64,000 nt of DNA from Sympetrum striolatum (Eukaryota > Arthropoda > Insecta > Odonata > Libellulidae). Position 1 is the stretch's first letter. The number at the start of each line of letters is the position of its first letter. The notes beneath the pieces are model-generated. The model did no database searches. It saw nothing but the letters and a program-made list of their open reading frames with translations, and was not told the origin of the DNA. Shown here in pieces: positions 1-10,281 of this stretch. Location of the stretch: the NCBI GenBank assembly GCA_947579665.1, contig OX388351.1, forward strand, positions 50,786,939 through 50,850,938, in the 5' to 3' direction. A program made the translations under genes and the position numbers.

Positions 1-4
1 GTGG

Positions 5-1360
5 GTGAATAATGTGGTGAATAATGGTGCATATCTTCCTAAACCTAAAGACGCACCAAGTGTGTTCCAAGTGACTCCCGAAAGTGATATTATGCAAGAG
101 TTAATTACGTCCATGATCGCGAGTAATGTTATTTCTCACGAAAAGTGTCAGTGTGCCCATCGGTGTTTTACAGTTAACAAAGAAACTGGTAATGCACGGT
201 CCGTGATGGATCTTTCAGGATGGACGGATTATTACCAAGTGCCAAGAATTTCATTGCACTCAGCAGCATTTGCTATTCAGATCATTCCAGAAAATAATTT
301 AATGATTAAGTTAGATTTAAGACAAGGGTTCTATCAAATTTCCACTGATAAAAGGTTTCGGATATATTATGGTATATCTTATGGGGGGGAGATCTTTCTG
401 TGAAATCGCTTGCTCATGGGGCATTCCTTGGCTCCATATGTTATGCAAAGGGTAGCTTTGAAAGTTAAAAAGGAAATTGAAGAGAGATTCGACGTTTCTA
501 TGCTTGTTTATTTGGACGACTGGCTCATTTGTTCACCAGATCTCAATCACGAAGTAATTAATGATATTACTGTTTTTCTTTCATGTGTGTTGGATTTTCA
601 ACTTAGTATTAATAAATGTATATTGACACCGACAACTAGTTTAACATATCTGGGTGTTTGTATTAATTCTGCAACTCGTTCTGTGAAATTATGCAGGGAA
701 ACTGTTGAAAGGGTTCGTAATTGAGTACGTCTTATTCCTTCAGCTAATCAAAAGGATTTGCAAAGCATCTCGGGATATCTCTCTTGGGTGTGTTATGTTC
801 TTTCTTACCCCATGTTCTTTCTTACCCCATGTTCTTTCTTACCCCATGTTCTTAATTAGAGATGTTTTTTCAAAGGTTGAATTTCTTATGTTTACCTACT
901 AACTTGTTTGATAGATCAGTGATCATGGGATTGCCGCAAATTTCTGTGAGAATGTTCTCGGATGCTACACCATCCTCTACGGCTTATGTTATCCCTGAAT
1001 TGAGCATAACTAAAGGTTTTAGGTTCGTTAACATGTATCCGATCCACTTAATGGAAGGTATTGCAGCCTTACAAGGTTTACATGCAGTGTTAGATATTGT
1101 TAATATTATGCAAGAGCCTGTACATATAAAATAATTTACTGATAATCAAGCTGTTATGTACTACTATCGCAAAGGCAAAGGTGCCATATTTTGTAACGGA
1201 TTTATAAGAAAAATGTACGTTGCTTGCTTAATAAAGAATTTAGGCCATGTTGTGACCTGGAGCTACATGCCTACTGACACCAACCCGGCCGACTTGCCCT
1301 CTCGCGAGGTTTTAACTCTTCTGATATCCGGGCACGGCCATCTTGGCTGCCCCTGAGTAT
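5..1360 (+). pseudogene. Family X retroelement: reverse transcriptase and RNase H relic
   Basis: Copies RNA to DNA and removes the RNA strand in its parent element. One reading frame runs from 5 to about 800, broken only by TGA at 401-403 (where a Trp is expected) and TGA at 722-724. It shows the RT core: KLDLRQGFYQI (first catalytic Asp), LLMGHSLAP, and the active-site box VYLDDWLI near 511-531. RNase H follows in shifted frames: FSDATP near 956, an in-line Glu in PIHLMEGI near 1040, TDNQAV near 1140 and TNPADLPSR near 1280-1310. YLDDWL recalls DIRS-type RTs, while the DATP and NPAD-PSR boxes recall the RNase H of pararetrovirus-like polymerases, so I leave it unclassified. No integrase, tyrosine recombinase or LTR is seen beside it. 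The 5' end is cut by the window edge. Related pieces lie at 31030 and 43860. Sure about RT/RNase H, unsure about clade. Confidence 0.8.
797..853 (+). repeat. 17-bp tandem triplication inside the RNase H region
   Basis: Three exact copies of the unit GTTCTTTCTTACCCCAT occupy 797-847, followed by six bases of a fourth. The related proteins at 31 and 44 kb have a single copy here (LSWI, VLRLPL, DVF), so the two extra units are an expansion. Seventeen is not a multiple of three, so the 34 added bases shift the frame and add to the decay of this copy. Confidence 0.85.
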
Positions 1361-1443
1361 ATAGAGGAGTGGGCCTCTCGGGAGAGCGGTTGTTTCGGTT
1401 GGGAAATTGAAGGCGATAGGGGGCACGTAACTCCAATAATAAT

Positions 1444-1531
1444 CAACAATCAACAGCCCTCAGGCCACATGCAGCTCTCAAAGTTTATTTGTGCAGCCCA
1501 CGTCAAATAAAAGAAAATAAACGAATTTTAC
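1444..1531 (+). repeat. hAT-type terminal fragment, copy 1
   Basis: This stretch matches 20325-20410 almost base for base (caacagc-ctcaggccacat, then gcagctctcaaagtttattt). At 20317 the same sequence begins with CAGGGGTGTGCAATC, the usual start of Charlie-like hAT ends. Here the extreme tip is missing, so this is an internal scrap lying between the family X relic and a P-like transposase. No coding sequence. Confidence 0.55.
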
Positions 1532-1589
1532 AAATTTTAATTTAATAAATTTAATATTTTACAAATTTGATGGCCATGAAATTGGTTGT

Positions 1590-3310
1590 AATTGGGGGTA
1601 ATTTTGCAGCTCTTGGATTCTTTTCAACCAAGTGATTATGTTGTAGAAATAGTAAATTTCATTATTGATCAGATTAAACTCATGATGAGAAGTAAATATT
1701 CCTATAGAAGTGAAACTCTTGTATGCTGCAGTATTTTTTTACAATTTCTACTCATGCATACAAATTTGTCAGAAGCTCTGGTATGTTTCAACTTCCACAC
1801 CCCACCACCATATGCCAAGTATGTTCTAGCAATAATGTAAGTCCTCAAAAATTTACGCCATAAAATGGGGTGTGCAAAAACTATTTATTCAACCATTAAA
1901 AGCCAGGAAAGACCAGTGGTAATAATGATGGATGAGATTCACATGAGGCCATAAATTTTCTATAAAGGGGGTAGTATTGTAGGCTTATGAGAAAACTCCT
2001 CTAGCGTTGTCAGAATTGCATATGTTTCTCCATGGTGTCTACTTTAATGTCTTATTTCAAAAAAGTGATGTAAATCATTTCTGTCAGCAAGTTCTGTGCT
2101 GGTGAAGTGTTTCAGGTGAGCAAAAATGCTTTTAAAAAAATTTGGAAGGTATTGGTTAGAGGATTGTTAGCTTAGAGTCAGACAACAATGCCGTTAATAG
2201 AAGGGCCGTGTAAAAAGTTTTCTGTCCCCAACAAATTACATAGGCATTGTTAGGCCATAGCATAATTCATCACAATTAGGGAATTATACTTCCATGAGTA
2301 TGGGGCATTCATTGACCCTGAAAGCTAAGTATCCGTTTAAATTAGAGAGACAAAATGTGAAACTTGCTCTCCAGGTTTTTAACGAATATGTGGCTAGTGC
2401 TCTTACCATTTCAGGGAGATGAGAGGCACTGCAATGTTCTGAAGAAACAGCATCATTCATAAAAATCATTGACTTGTGGGAGGTGGTCAATGCAAGGACA
2501 TCATTCAAGCGTATAAGGTTGACAGATGATTTGCAAAAACCTTTAATTTTGCAGTGAGAAGGGGTTAAGTTATTAAAGAATGTTTTGAGTGGGTTGATAG
2601 GTGGAATGAAAGTGGTTACGGTAACCTATCTAACAAACTAGGACTGCCTTCATGTACACAACCCATGCCCTTATCGAGCTGGCCTCATATTGTGTGACTG
2701 AGTTGGGTATGGAGTTTATGGTGCTGGGGAAAAATTCAGACTGTTGCCCTATTTGGTTTCTATAAGCAGCTGCTGTCTGGCTCTAACAATCATATTTCTA
2801 TTAAGCAGATATATGAATCTGAAACCAAATTAAGGCTGCAAACATGCTTACCGCTTAGATTAAAGCCTAATGGTTTTGAGGATATTTTGGTTGATACAGT
2901 GAATGATGATGTCATGGATCCGCATGAGTTTGAGGACTCATTGATGCATATTAACATTTTTGTTGAACCAAATGATATTGATGATGTAAGCAATTCTATG
3001 CCTGTGCTGTTGTACATTGCTGGATATTGAGTAAGGTCTTACCTTAAGAAGACCAACTGCTCTTCCTGCAAGGAAGTATTTGCTAAGGACTGCACTTTAG
3101 AAAATAATGTCAATGATAATTTCATCAAGTGCCTTGGCCGTGGTCTATTTATTCCACAGGAAATATCAACAAATGCAGTTTTAAGTTCTTTTGCGGTAAT
3201 GAATGAAATTTTCAGGAGTTCTTTGGCAGAGAAATTCCTCAAGGAAATTAATCAAAGAAATGGATTGTTTAGTGTGTCAATGAATGCATTGATATGGAGC
3301 GACTTTTTTC
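1590..3310 (+). pseudogene. P-element/THAP9-like transposase relic
   Basis: A cut-and-paste transposase of the P superfamily, broken by many stops and shifts. Pieces in order: the helix segment with RSKYSYRSETLVCCSIF near 1693; the DEIHMRP and YKGGSIVGL segment near 1930-1985, the conserved region holding a catalytic Asp in THAP9-like proteins; a segment reading VKLALQVFNEYVASALTIS near 2357-2410; and a C-terminal stretch containing LLYIAGY, a stop, then KKTNCSSC near 3005-3062, matching the YIAGY-V-C-x2-C tail of these enzymes. 1675-2700 repeats at 21148-22205. No THAP zinc finger is seen. The family call rests on several motifs in the right order. Confidence 0.7.
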
Positions 3311-3392
3311 ACTGATGATTCATACTCAAATGACAATCTCTACCCTTAGGAAGTGAAAATAGTTCATTAAATTGGTTTTAAACCCTTACAAT

Positions 3393-3455
3393 AGTAGTAG
3401 TAGAAGTAAGGGTTATAAGGTGCCTCGACAGCAAAGGTCATGTTGCTGAAGATTG
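3393..3455 (-). repeat. LINE 3' end with (TAC)n tail, remnant
   Basis: Read on the minus strand this is a LINE 3' terminus: a GCAACATGACCTTTGCTGTC block, GAGGCACCTTATAACC, then a trinucleotide tail (appearing as tagtagtagtag on the plus strand). The same block ends the larger LINE pieces at 13952 and 18433. About 60 bp remain. Confidence 0.7.
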
Positions 3456-4560
3456 AAAATGAAGATTGGTTTACTGCAGCGCTCCAGGTAACCCATAGGA
3501 ATCAGATAAAAAGATTCTTCCACTTGTGCACAAGATGATAATCATGTGACAGTGACTCAGTCATCGATTTCTTCCACAAACCATGATTTTCTTTGCACTG
3601 AACTTAAGTTTTATTTCTTGGTAGTTTTGCCAATAGAATTCACCAGCTCTTAAGCTAGCCCACACCTCCCCTTAATTTGTGGACTGCTTAACAAGCTTCT
3701 TGCAGATGAAGAGGATGACATCCCCGACTATTCTATGATTGGACTCCTTTCACAAGAAGATCCCCTCGAAATTAACGGATTTGTTTTTCCCCAGCGACAA
3801 TGGACCCAAGACATTAGAAACGTCCTCATAACACCAGGACTTATCTATCCTTGCAAGACCAACCGTGAGAAGGACACCGACTTTCACGATCTCGGACGAC
3901 ACCTCAGACTACCTGTAATAAATTCCAACACCTGTTTGGACACCATCCAAGACCATCCATTCTTTTAGAAATGATAGAATGGAACGAAAACGTAGTTCCA
4001 AGAATGAGCATTTACTCTGACTTCTTTAAGGAGTCATAAGACAGCCATCACTCTTGACCACGTTTTTCCTGGCAGAACCGCACATAAACCGATTTATGAT
4101 ATACAATCTTTTGAGACATCAATGCCTCAACTTTATCAACTGATGGGACAATACTCATACATTAACACCAAATAAAATTACCAAGGAGCACAACACAACA
4201 GCAGCACTAATGCAGCAATGAACGGTCAATCAGGACCATATTGGAATCAAGCATTTCCAAAACTCATGTGCAGAAATTCTGCATTATTCTTTGTTCTTAG
4301 TTAACACTTATAAGATACAAACATTTATAAGTTATACTCAGCATCCAGCTTTTGAGAAAGTTCTCTTCTCTTTGATAATATCTCTTCTTAAGTTTACAGG
4401 TGCCTATTGATTAGCAATTGGAATTTATTGTAATATTTTAATTACAATACTTGAGTTTAATTTCTATATAAGCCACAGATTCCTTGAGATCAGACAAATG
4501 TATTTAAAATCGACTAGGGAGAGAGTATCTCAGAGAAATCGCCACCCAGGTAAGTATAAT
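3456..4560. other. No recognised gene
   Basis: A 77-codon open frame at 3735-3968 is followed by short open pieces to about 4320 and matches no family I know. The stretch 4370-4550 is AT-rich with a TATATAAG box at about 4466 and a possible splice donor CAGGTAAGT near 4549, so it could be LTR or promoter sequence of the Gypsy pieces that follow, but no LTR ends can be defined. Confidence 0.3.
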
Positions 4561-4594
4561 TTTTACTCCTGCAACTCAAGCTCTTTTTCCTATG

Positions 4595-4862
4595 CAGCAT
4601 CGGCCACCACGTAATGACGTCACTGCAGAGTCCTCTCAGAGTCAAAGAAGTACCATTTCGGAAAAAGAGCTTGACATAAGAATGGAAAAAGTAAGCTTAA
4701 CTATGGACAATGATCAATGCCTTCTTGAAAAACGATTTTGAGCAGCAGAGCTAGAAGTGAGAATAAAAGAGACTGAAAGAAGTCAGCAGAAAGAACTATT
4801 TAAGTTAAATACTGCCAAAGCAAAAGTCTCCAATATCATTCACTCAATCACTCACTCGGGTT
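4595..4862 (+). pseudogene. Gag-like coiled-coil fragment
   Basis: An open frame from about 4598 to 4860, broken by one TGA at about 4739, encodes a charged helical stretch (SEKELDIRMEKVSL, then AAELEVRIKETERSQQKE) like the coiled-coil N-terminus of a Gypsy gag. It lies just upstream of the integrase tail at 5027 and in the same direction, so it may be the 5' part of the same internally deleted element. This is inference; no zinc knuckle is present. Confidence 0.35.
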
Positions 4863-5026
4863 GATCGGCAAGGCATAGTCGCCATTGCAGCATGATCACA
4901 GCACTTAGCTGGCCCTCGTTGGAGTGCTTGACCCTCTCAGGGAGGCCCTCGACCAGAGATAGTTCTGTGTGGTCATTTTGTTATAAGAGTAACTTCAACA
5001 CTTTAAGGAGCAACAGCTGTTACTGA

Positions 5027-5664
5027 TTGTACAGTGCAGGTAGTGGAGGAAATGGATATGACACTCTCATATACCCCCCTCCATATCACCCCCTAGCAAA
5101 TCCTGTCGAAAGGGTGAATCGTATATTGAAGACTATGATTGTTTTATTGAATAAGGATAGGCACAGTCGTTGGGATGCCTATATCAAGGACTTTTGTTTC
5201 GCCATGAACACAGGGGCACATACTTCCACAGGATTTACTCCGTCATTATTGAATTATGGTCAGGAGTTAGAAATGTGCCACACTGAGTGCCGTTGGAAAC
5301 AATGGGTGATTGGCGTGGTACTCGTCCCCTGAACCAGTGGATATGCAAACTAAGAAAACTCACCGAGTTACGTGAAATTGTTCAGAATAACTTGGCGAAG
5401 CATATTCTCCTCAAAGTAATTACTATAATTTGCAAAGAAGATATCGCGTGTTTCAGCCAGGAGATCCAGAATGGCAGCGAAATTTCTTTCAGTTGTCAGC
5501 TTCTCAAAATTTCTCAGCTAGGCTGGCACCTTAATTTTTAGGACTATATCGGATTTTGAGACAGCTGTCAAAAGGAATTTATGAATTAGAAACTGAGGAA
5601 AATCAAGCAGCTGGACACTGGCATCATTGTATCAGACCTCAAGCCATATGTACAGTAAATTTTT
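5027..5664 (+). pseudogene. Gypsy integrase, C-terminal half
   Basis: Integrase inserts retroelement DNA into the genome. The open stretch 5027-5332 carries YPPPYHPLANPVERVNR and the following helix (WDAYIKDFCFAMNTGAH, TGFTPSLLNYGQEL), the classic end of the integrase core with its catalytic Glu in ANPVERVNR. After a frame change the C-terminal domain reads PGDPEWQRNFFQLS and later AGHWHHCIRPQ, as in Gypsy integrases. The first two catalytic Asp residues and the zinc-binding domain are absent, so it is 5'-truncated. A polypurine tract follows directly, the normal order pol - PPT - 3' LTR. Confidence 0.8.
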
Positions 5665-5670
5665 TTTTGT

Positions 5671-5686
5671 AAAAGTAGGGGGGAAT
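5671..5686 (+). promoter_or_regulatory. Polypurine tract before a 3' LTR
   Basis: AAAAGTAGGGGGGAAT lies 3' of the integrase tail and is followed at 5687 by TGCAAC. Such a tract primes plus-strand synthesis at the edge of a 3' LTR, so 5687 is the likely LTR start. Confidence 0.55.
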
Positions 5687-6845
5687 TGCAACAGTATATT
5701 ATGACAACGATCGTGAAAAAATAAAGAAAAAAAATTATATTTACATTCTTTGTTGAACTGTCACAGCGAGGGAAACAGGAGGTAAGACAATTAGTTTTAG
5801 CAATGAATTTCTATTGTAATATGCTTGATATAATAAGAATAATTTTGTTGTTTTATATTTGATTGTTTATCTGTATTTTGGTGACTGTCAAAGAATCTAA
5901 TCATGTTGTAATGTTTAATGTATTTTTTTTATTGTTATACTCTACGTTTATCGCCAGTCATTATTTTCCATCATTACTTACTGTGTCTTCATTGAATACA
6001 TATACTACTTGAATATTTACTTGTGGAGGTCAAATTACTGATGACTAATTTATTTGTTTTGTTACATGCTTTCTGAAAGAAGGCCTGGCCACATATCCAA
6101 AGTTTTTCCTCATTTTCTCATCCGGTTTTTGTTTGAACGTTTTCGGTGGGAGATAAAATTCAACTGTTCAAATGATTGAATGATCATCAAATCTGTTCAG
6201 TGACTGGATGATAATCCCTGGCATATTGTGTGTATGGGAAGAGCATATGAGCCCGCCGATGACTTCAAGCTGCCAAAATTGTCCCGAAAAGCAGGAGGAT
6301 GCGGAAATGGCCATTCCTCGCCCCCAGGCAGCAGAAATTGGCAGGGCCTGCCAGGTGGGAAGCTGTTTTCAGATACCCACACGAATGAAAGATGAACTGG
6401 CGACCACAGCTCATGCATTGCGAATTTGCAGAACTGAAGACGTGCTGTCACTTCGGAGGAACTGTCAAGGAACTCTTTCTCTTACCTCCAGGAACCTCAT
6501 CTGAGACGGTTCTCGTCGGAATTGCTGACTTTGGATATCCGTTGACCTTGTGAATTGGGTCCTTTTCAATACCGTTCCTTCCTTTAACTTTGTTCTTTCT
6601 TTGGTTTCTCCTGTTTTATCCTAAGGTATGTGGCTTAGCCTACTGTGCATAGTTCATTTCGGGTGTCATCACGAGTGCACATGATATATATTTTTCTGTT
6701 TCGTGATGTTTCTCGTTGATTATAACTTAAGTTTTAATTTGCCGTATTGGTCATCAAGGCGTCGGCAGTATCACCTCTGTAATTTGGAGCAATTAAAACC
6801 CTCGACTATCCCAAACTACAAAGATCCCGAACCGAAGGCGGGCCA
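5687..6845 (+). other. Putative Gypsy 3' LTR and non-coding sequence
   Basis: Begins with TG after a polypurine tract, which fits an LTR, but no matching 5' LTR, target duplication or CA end could be placed. Opposed open frames at 6197-6504 show no known domain. From about 6540 there is pyrimidine-rich leader-like sequence. The LTR probably ends before 6700. Confidence 0.35.
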
Positions 6846-7199
6846 ATGAAAAGAAAACAACAGACCGATGCAACTTGCGACCGCAACTCGCAGTCCCCAC
6901 CTAGAAAGAGTCACAGCAGCAAACTGCTGAAGACAGACGCGGCGGGAGGCAGTGAGGACGAGGGGTTCAGGCAGATTGCCTCCTACTACCGCAGCAATCG
7001 GGGGATCCCAGCGGTCACTTACTTAAGTCTGAGGCGGTTCTTGCAGAACGAGAAGGGGCATTGGGACATGGCGGGCCTGGGGAGAAAATCCTTTGCCAAT
7101 GAAGACCTCACCTGGCTCCTTGCCAGGTTGCAGCAAAACAGGGCAGTCAAGGACCCATTTGACCCTCATTCTGAGGGTCAAGCCCTGTCCAGGCTCTGA
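6846..7199 (+). CDS. Unrecognised 117-residue ORF, possible gag N-terminus
   Basis: I do not recognise this protein. It starts with a basic, Ser-rich stretch (MKRKQQTD, SPPRKSHSSKLLK), then an acidic patch (GSEDEG) and a helical region (FRQIASYYRSNRGIPAVTYL, LRRFLQNEKG). Two closely related copies, cut at the 5' end and shifted, lie at 32469 and 45295, directly after an LTR end (GGCATTACA). That placement and the basic start suggest a gag-like or accessory protein of the element that owns that LTR. Only this copy keeps an ATG and an open frame. The ATG at 6846 is the first in frame. Function not assigned. Confidence 0.4.
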   Translation: MKRKQQTDATCDRNSQSPPRKSHSSKLLKTDAAGGSEDEGFRQIASYYRSNRGIPAVTYLSLRRFLQNEKGHWDMAGLGRKSFANEDLTWLLARLQQNRAVKDPFDPHSEGQALSRL

Positions 7200-7628
7200 G
7201 ATTCAGAGTCTGACTGATTAGGAGATCACATTATCACCACCTCCATCTCCACCACATGTTGCGCATTAACAGCACCTGGGAGTCGATGGGCCTCTCTGTG
7301 ATGTCCCTGAGTGTACATTTGGTGAGGAGTAAGTGAAAGTGGGCTCAGCTTAAATGTCAAAGTTTTTGACACATTGCCAAATATCATAAAGAAACAAAAA
7401 CCACATGTTCTCATTGCAGCAAACTATAATGTGCAAATATAATTCTGTACAAAGGAAAGCAAAATGAGCAAATTGCAAAAGAGTGGAAAAGGAGGAAAAT
7501 CATTCCATTTTTGATAAAGTGCCCAGCTTATAAGCACTTTTTGAATAACCTGTGCAAAAAACAGAGTACACAGAACTACCAAAAAACTGATCAATGAAGT
7601 TTCAGTAGTAGACAATGTTTTAAATTTA
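7200..7628. repeat. Repeat shared with 32810-33225 and 45640-46045
   Basis: More than 95% alike by eye to the matching parts of duplication copies A and B. It carries no clear protein. Here it runs into a plausible splice acceptor (TTTATTTGCAG at about 7625-7635) followed by the P-like transposase exon; in A and B the same sequence runs instead into a Gypsy gag. The break in similarity at about 7618 (acaatgtt) is therefore an element boundary. Confidence 0.6.
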
Positions 7629-8442
7629 TTTGCAGATGTCTGTTCCTCTGTGTATGAAAGACATTCTTACCAGAATTGAGAGAGGAGATGCTCATACGAA
7701 ATATCAAGCTGAGCTGAGGAGTTTTGCATTAACTCTAAATGTTTATAGTAGCAAGGCTTACAATTATGTTCGTCAAACTTTTAATCTTAGTTTGCTTCAT
7801 CCCAGTACTCTAAGGAAATGGTACAATGTAGTGAATGGAGATCCTGGTTTAAGGGGTTACACCACTGTAGAGCACGAAAAAATAGGCATATTTCGGAAAT
7901 TTCTTTTGGCGCAAAAAGAGATGAATCGTAATTCTTTCAATTGGTATTTATAAAACTAACTTTGAAGTACAAATTATATTTTTTTGAAGTCATTTTAAGA
8001 CAAAATGGCGGCTGTGAAGCATTTCCCCGCAGGCGCTTTTTTTCCGAAGGGGTCCACGGCCAGAAACCTAACTCCCGCAATTTGTGACCTGGAACAAAAA
8101 ACTAATATGTTTTCGATTCTATATAACAATAGCAAGAGACGTACGTAGAATTTTTTCGATACATTGATTTTTCGCAAAATGGTGCACTTTTGAAGAAAAA
8201 GTTAAGAATTTCATGAAAAAAACCGTCACAAAATTGTTTATAAAAAGATAAATATGCAATACAAAAAAAAATCCTACGTACTTCGCTGAAAAAAGCCATT
8301 TTAAATATACTGTAAAAATTTAAAATCGATCGGTAAAGATTTGTTTGAGTTATGTTTCTGGCCAACTCAAAAAATGTGGTTTCGAGAAAAACGCGTTTAA
8401 AGTTTTCAGTACAGTAAAATCGTATTATATTCTTATATACCT

Positions 8443-9345
8443 TTAATCTGCGATGCCTGCACCACACAATTGGCCTTCTACATCGACATCTTCTTCTTGC
8501 TTGGCCTTTCTTAATGCTTTCAAGTCGATTCTAGCCTGTTTTGCGCCTTCACTTAACGATAGCTCCGCTATCTCGATTCGCTCTGCGTCCACCTCCATGC
8601 AAAAATTGTAGCTGTTGGGGCCAATTGCCATGCCCATTGTGTCCATTATGTGCAAAATTGACGAAAATCCGTCATTGAATATGCAAGTGGCAATATTTGT
8701 GGCAATATCTAATACTAATTTTCCACTAGATATTGATTTTGGAGCCATCGCCCACACGGTAGCGTTGAAAGACTCGTTGTTGTTCTGAGTATATCCGCCG
8801 ATGCAACGAGTAAGAAGATCGTCCTTACTCAATTCTTCATACAGGGGTTTTATAGCTTTGAAAACGTCATCGTGCATAGGTGGTTGATGTTGATAATCGC
8901 CCGAACTGCTTGTCGCTTTCGCCTTTTGCCAAGTGCACCACGAATCATCTCCGCTTGGGCATTTATCGTGTTGCGGATTATTGTCTGTAGATAATTTATG
9001 AAACAATGTAGCCCATATCGCGTTTCTCATCTTTTTAATCGAATCGCAGTTTCTTCGAATAGCCAATCCGTAATACACGGATAATTCGTCGATAAGCTTG
9101 CCTGTCAATTTCCCTCTTCCTCCGAGTCCTATTTTAGCTTTCTTCAAATTACGGAGGCGGGTGCCCATACGTTTTTGAACGTGATCTACGCATTCTTTTT
9201 TTTCAACTATTATATTTTCGTAAGGCTTAGCATCTGTAATACCTTTAAAGGTCTTTGAATCTCCGTCACCGATGTAATTTGTGTACTTCAGGTTATGTAA
9301 GATTTCAGATCGCCGAAACATTTCAACAGCTGCGTCAATTTCCAT
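8443..9345 (-). pseudogene. Mutator-like transposase, C-terminal part
   Basis: A 300-codon open frame on the opposite strand, inside the P-like transposase. It contains NYIGDGDSKTFKGI (Asp-rich catalytic-type motif), ECVDHVQKRMGTRLRNLKK, YYGLAIRRNCDSIKKMRNAI, HDKCPSGDDSWCTW and GGYTQNNNESFNATVWAMAPK, an order I associate with the Mutator-like transposase domain of arthropods and cnidarians; that assignment is from memory of the family. The N-terminal zinc-binding part is missing: the frame opens at 9345 and the sequence then becomes repetitive. The frame is open throughout, so the insertion may be fairly young. Sequence 7975-8442 downstream is its AT-rich 3' flank; the tips are not resolved. 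Confidence 0.6.
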
Positions 9346-9426
9346 TTTTCCAGCCGATCCCTCGTGGTTTGATTACCAGTCCAGTGCCCCAGTCACCAGT
9401 CCAGTGCCCCAGTCACCAGTCCCAGT

Positions 9427-9888
9427 GTAAAACCTGTACTACCTTGTATTACCATAGGCCAAGAGCCTATAAATTCTTACAAAAACTTCTCTGCATTCCA
9501 TCAAGGTCATCCTTGATTAGCTGGGAGAAGAAGGTTCATGTAAAACCTGTACTACCTTGTATTACCATAGGCCAAGAGCCTATAAATTCTTACAAAAACT
9601 TCTCTGCATTCCATCAAGGTCATCCTTGATTAGCTGGGAGAAGAAGGTTCATGTAAAACCTGTACTACCTTGTATTACCATAGGCCAAGAGCCTATAAAT
9701 TCTTACAAAAACTTCTCTGCATTCCATCAAGGTCATCCTTGATTAGCTGGGAGAAGAAGGTTCATGTAAAACCTGTACTACCTTGTATTACCATAGGCCA
9801 AGAGCCTATAAATTCTTACAAAAACCTCTCCGCATTCAATCAAGGTCATCCTTGATTAGCTGGGAGAAGAAGGTTCATGTAAAACCTG
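9427..9888 (+). repeat. 113-bp tandem repeat, four units
   Basis: Units begin at 9427, 9540, 9653 and 9766 (each starting GTAAAACCTGTACTACC), and a partial fifth starts at 9879. The first three are nearly identical; the fourth has a few changes (aacctctccgcattcaatc). Each unit contains the small inverted repeat TAGGC-caaga-GCCTA. Just before the array, 9375-9425 holds about 2.5 copies of a 20-bp unit built on ccagtccagtgccccagtca. The array sits at the edge of the Mutator-like insertion and may be its terminal or subterminal repeat. Confidence 0.9.
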
Positions 9889-10281
9889 GGATGGACGAGA
9901 ATGCCTTGTAGGCTATGGAAGAGCAAGCAATGAAACTAAAAAGGGAGGATCTAGTTATTGTTTTAGCAATTGACGAAATTGCAATCAAAGAAAATTTATT
10001 TTATGATGTAACCACAGATTCTGTTGTGGGTTTTTGTAATTATGGCAAAGGTTGTGTCACTACTTTGGGGAATCAGTGCTTAGTTGCTATGGTTAAGGGG
10101 TTAAATAAGAAGTGGAAACAGGCCATTGGCTACTGGGTCACGCACAATAGCACAGATGTTAATGTATTGTGTAGTCTAGTTTTAGAACGTATTACTAGGC
10201 TTAGGATAATAGGTTATAGTCTATAAGTGTTAATTTGTGATCAGGGGCCTCATAACCTTAAGTTGTGCTGGCTGTTTCAAG

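Noticed and set aside
4370..4560. 5' LTR partner of the LTR starting at 5687
   Set aside because: Has a TATATAAG box but no sequence shared with 5687-6700, so they are not an LTR pair.
6197..6504. Overlapping plus and minus frames as a gene pair
   Set aside because: Complementary readings of the same non-coding LTR-like stretch with no domain in either.
9255..9855. Plus-strand frames repeating YYHRPRAYKFLQ as a repeat protein
   Set aside because: They are the 113-bp array read in shifting frames; 113 is not a multiple of three, so no continuous repeat protein exists.
9427..9888. Regular 113-bp units as a CRISPR array
   Set aside because: Units are contiguous and near-identical throughout with no variable spacers, and the genome is eukaryotic. 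It is a plain tandem repeat.
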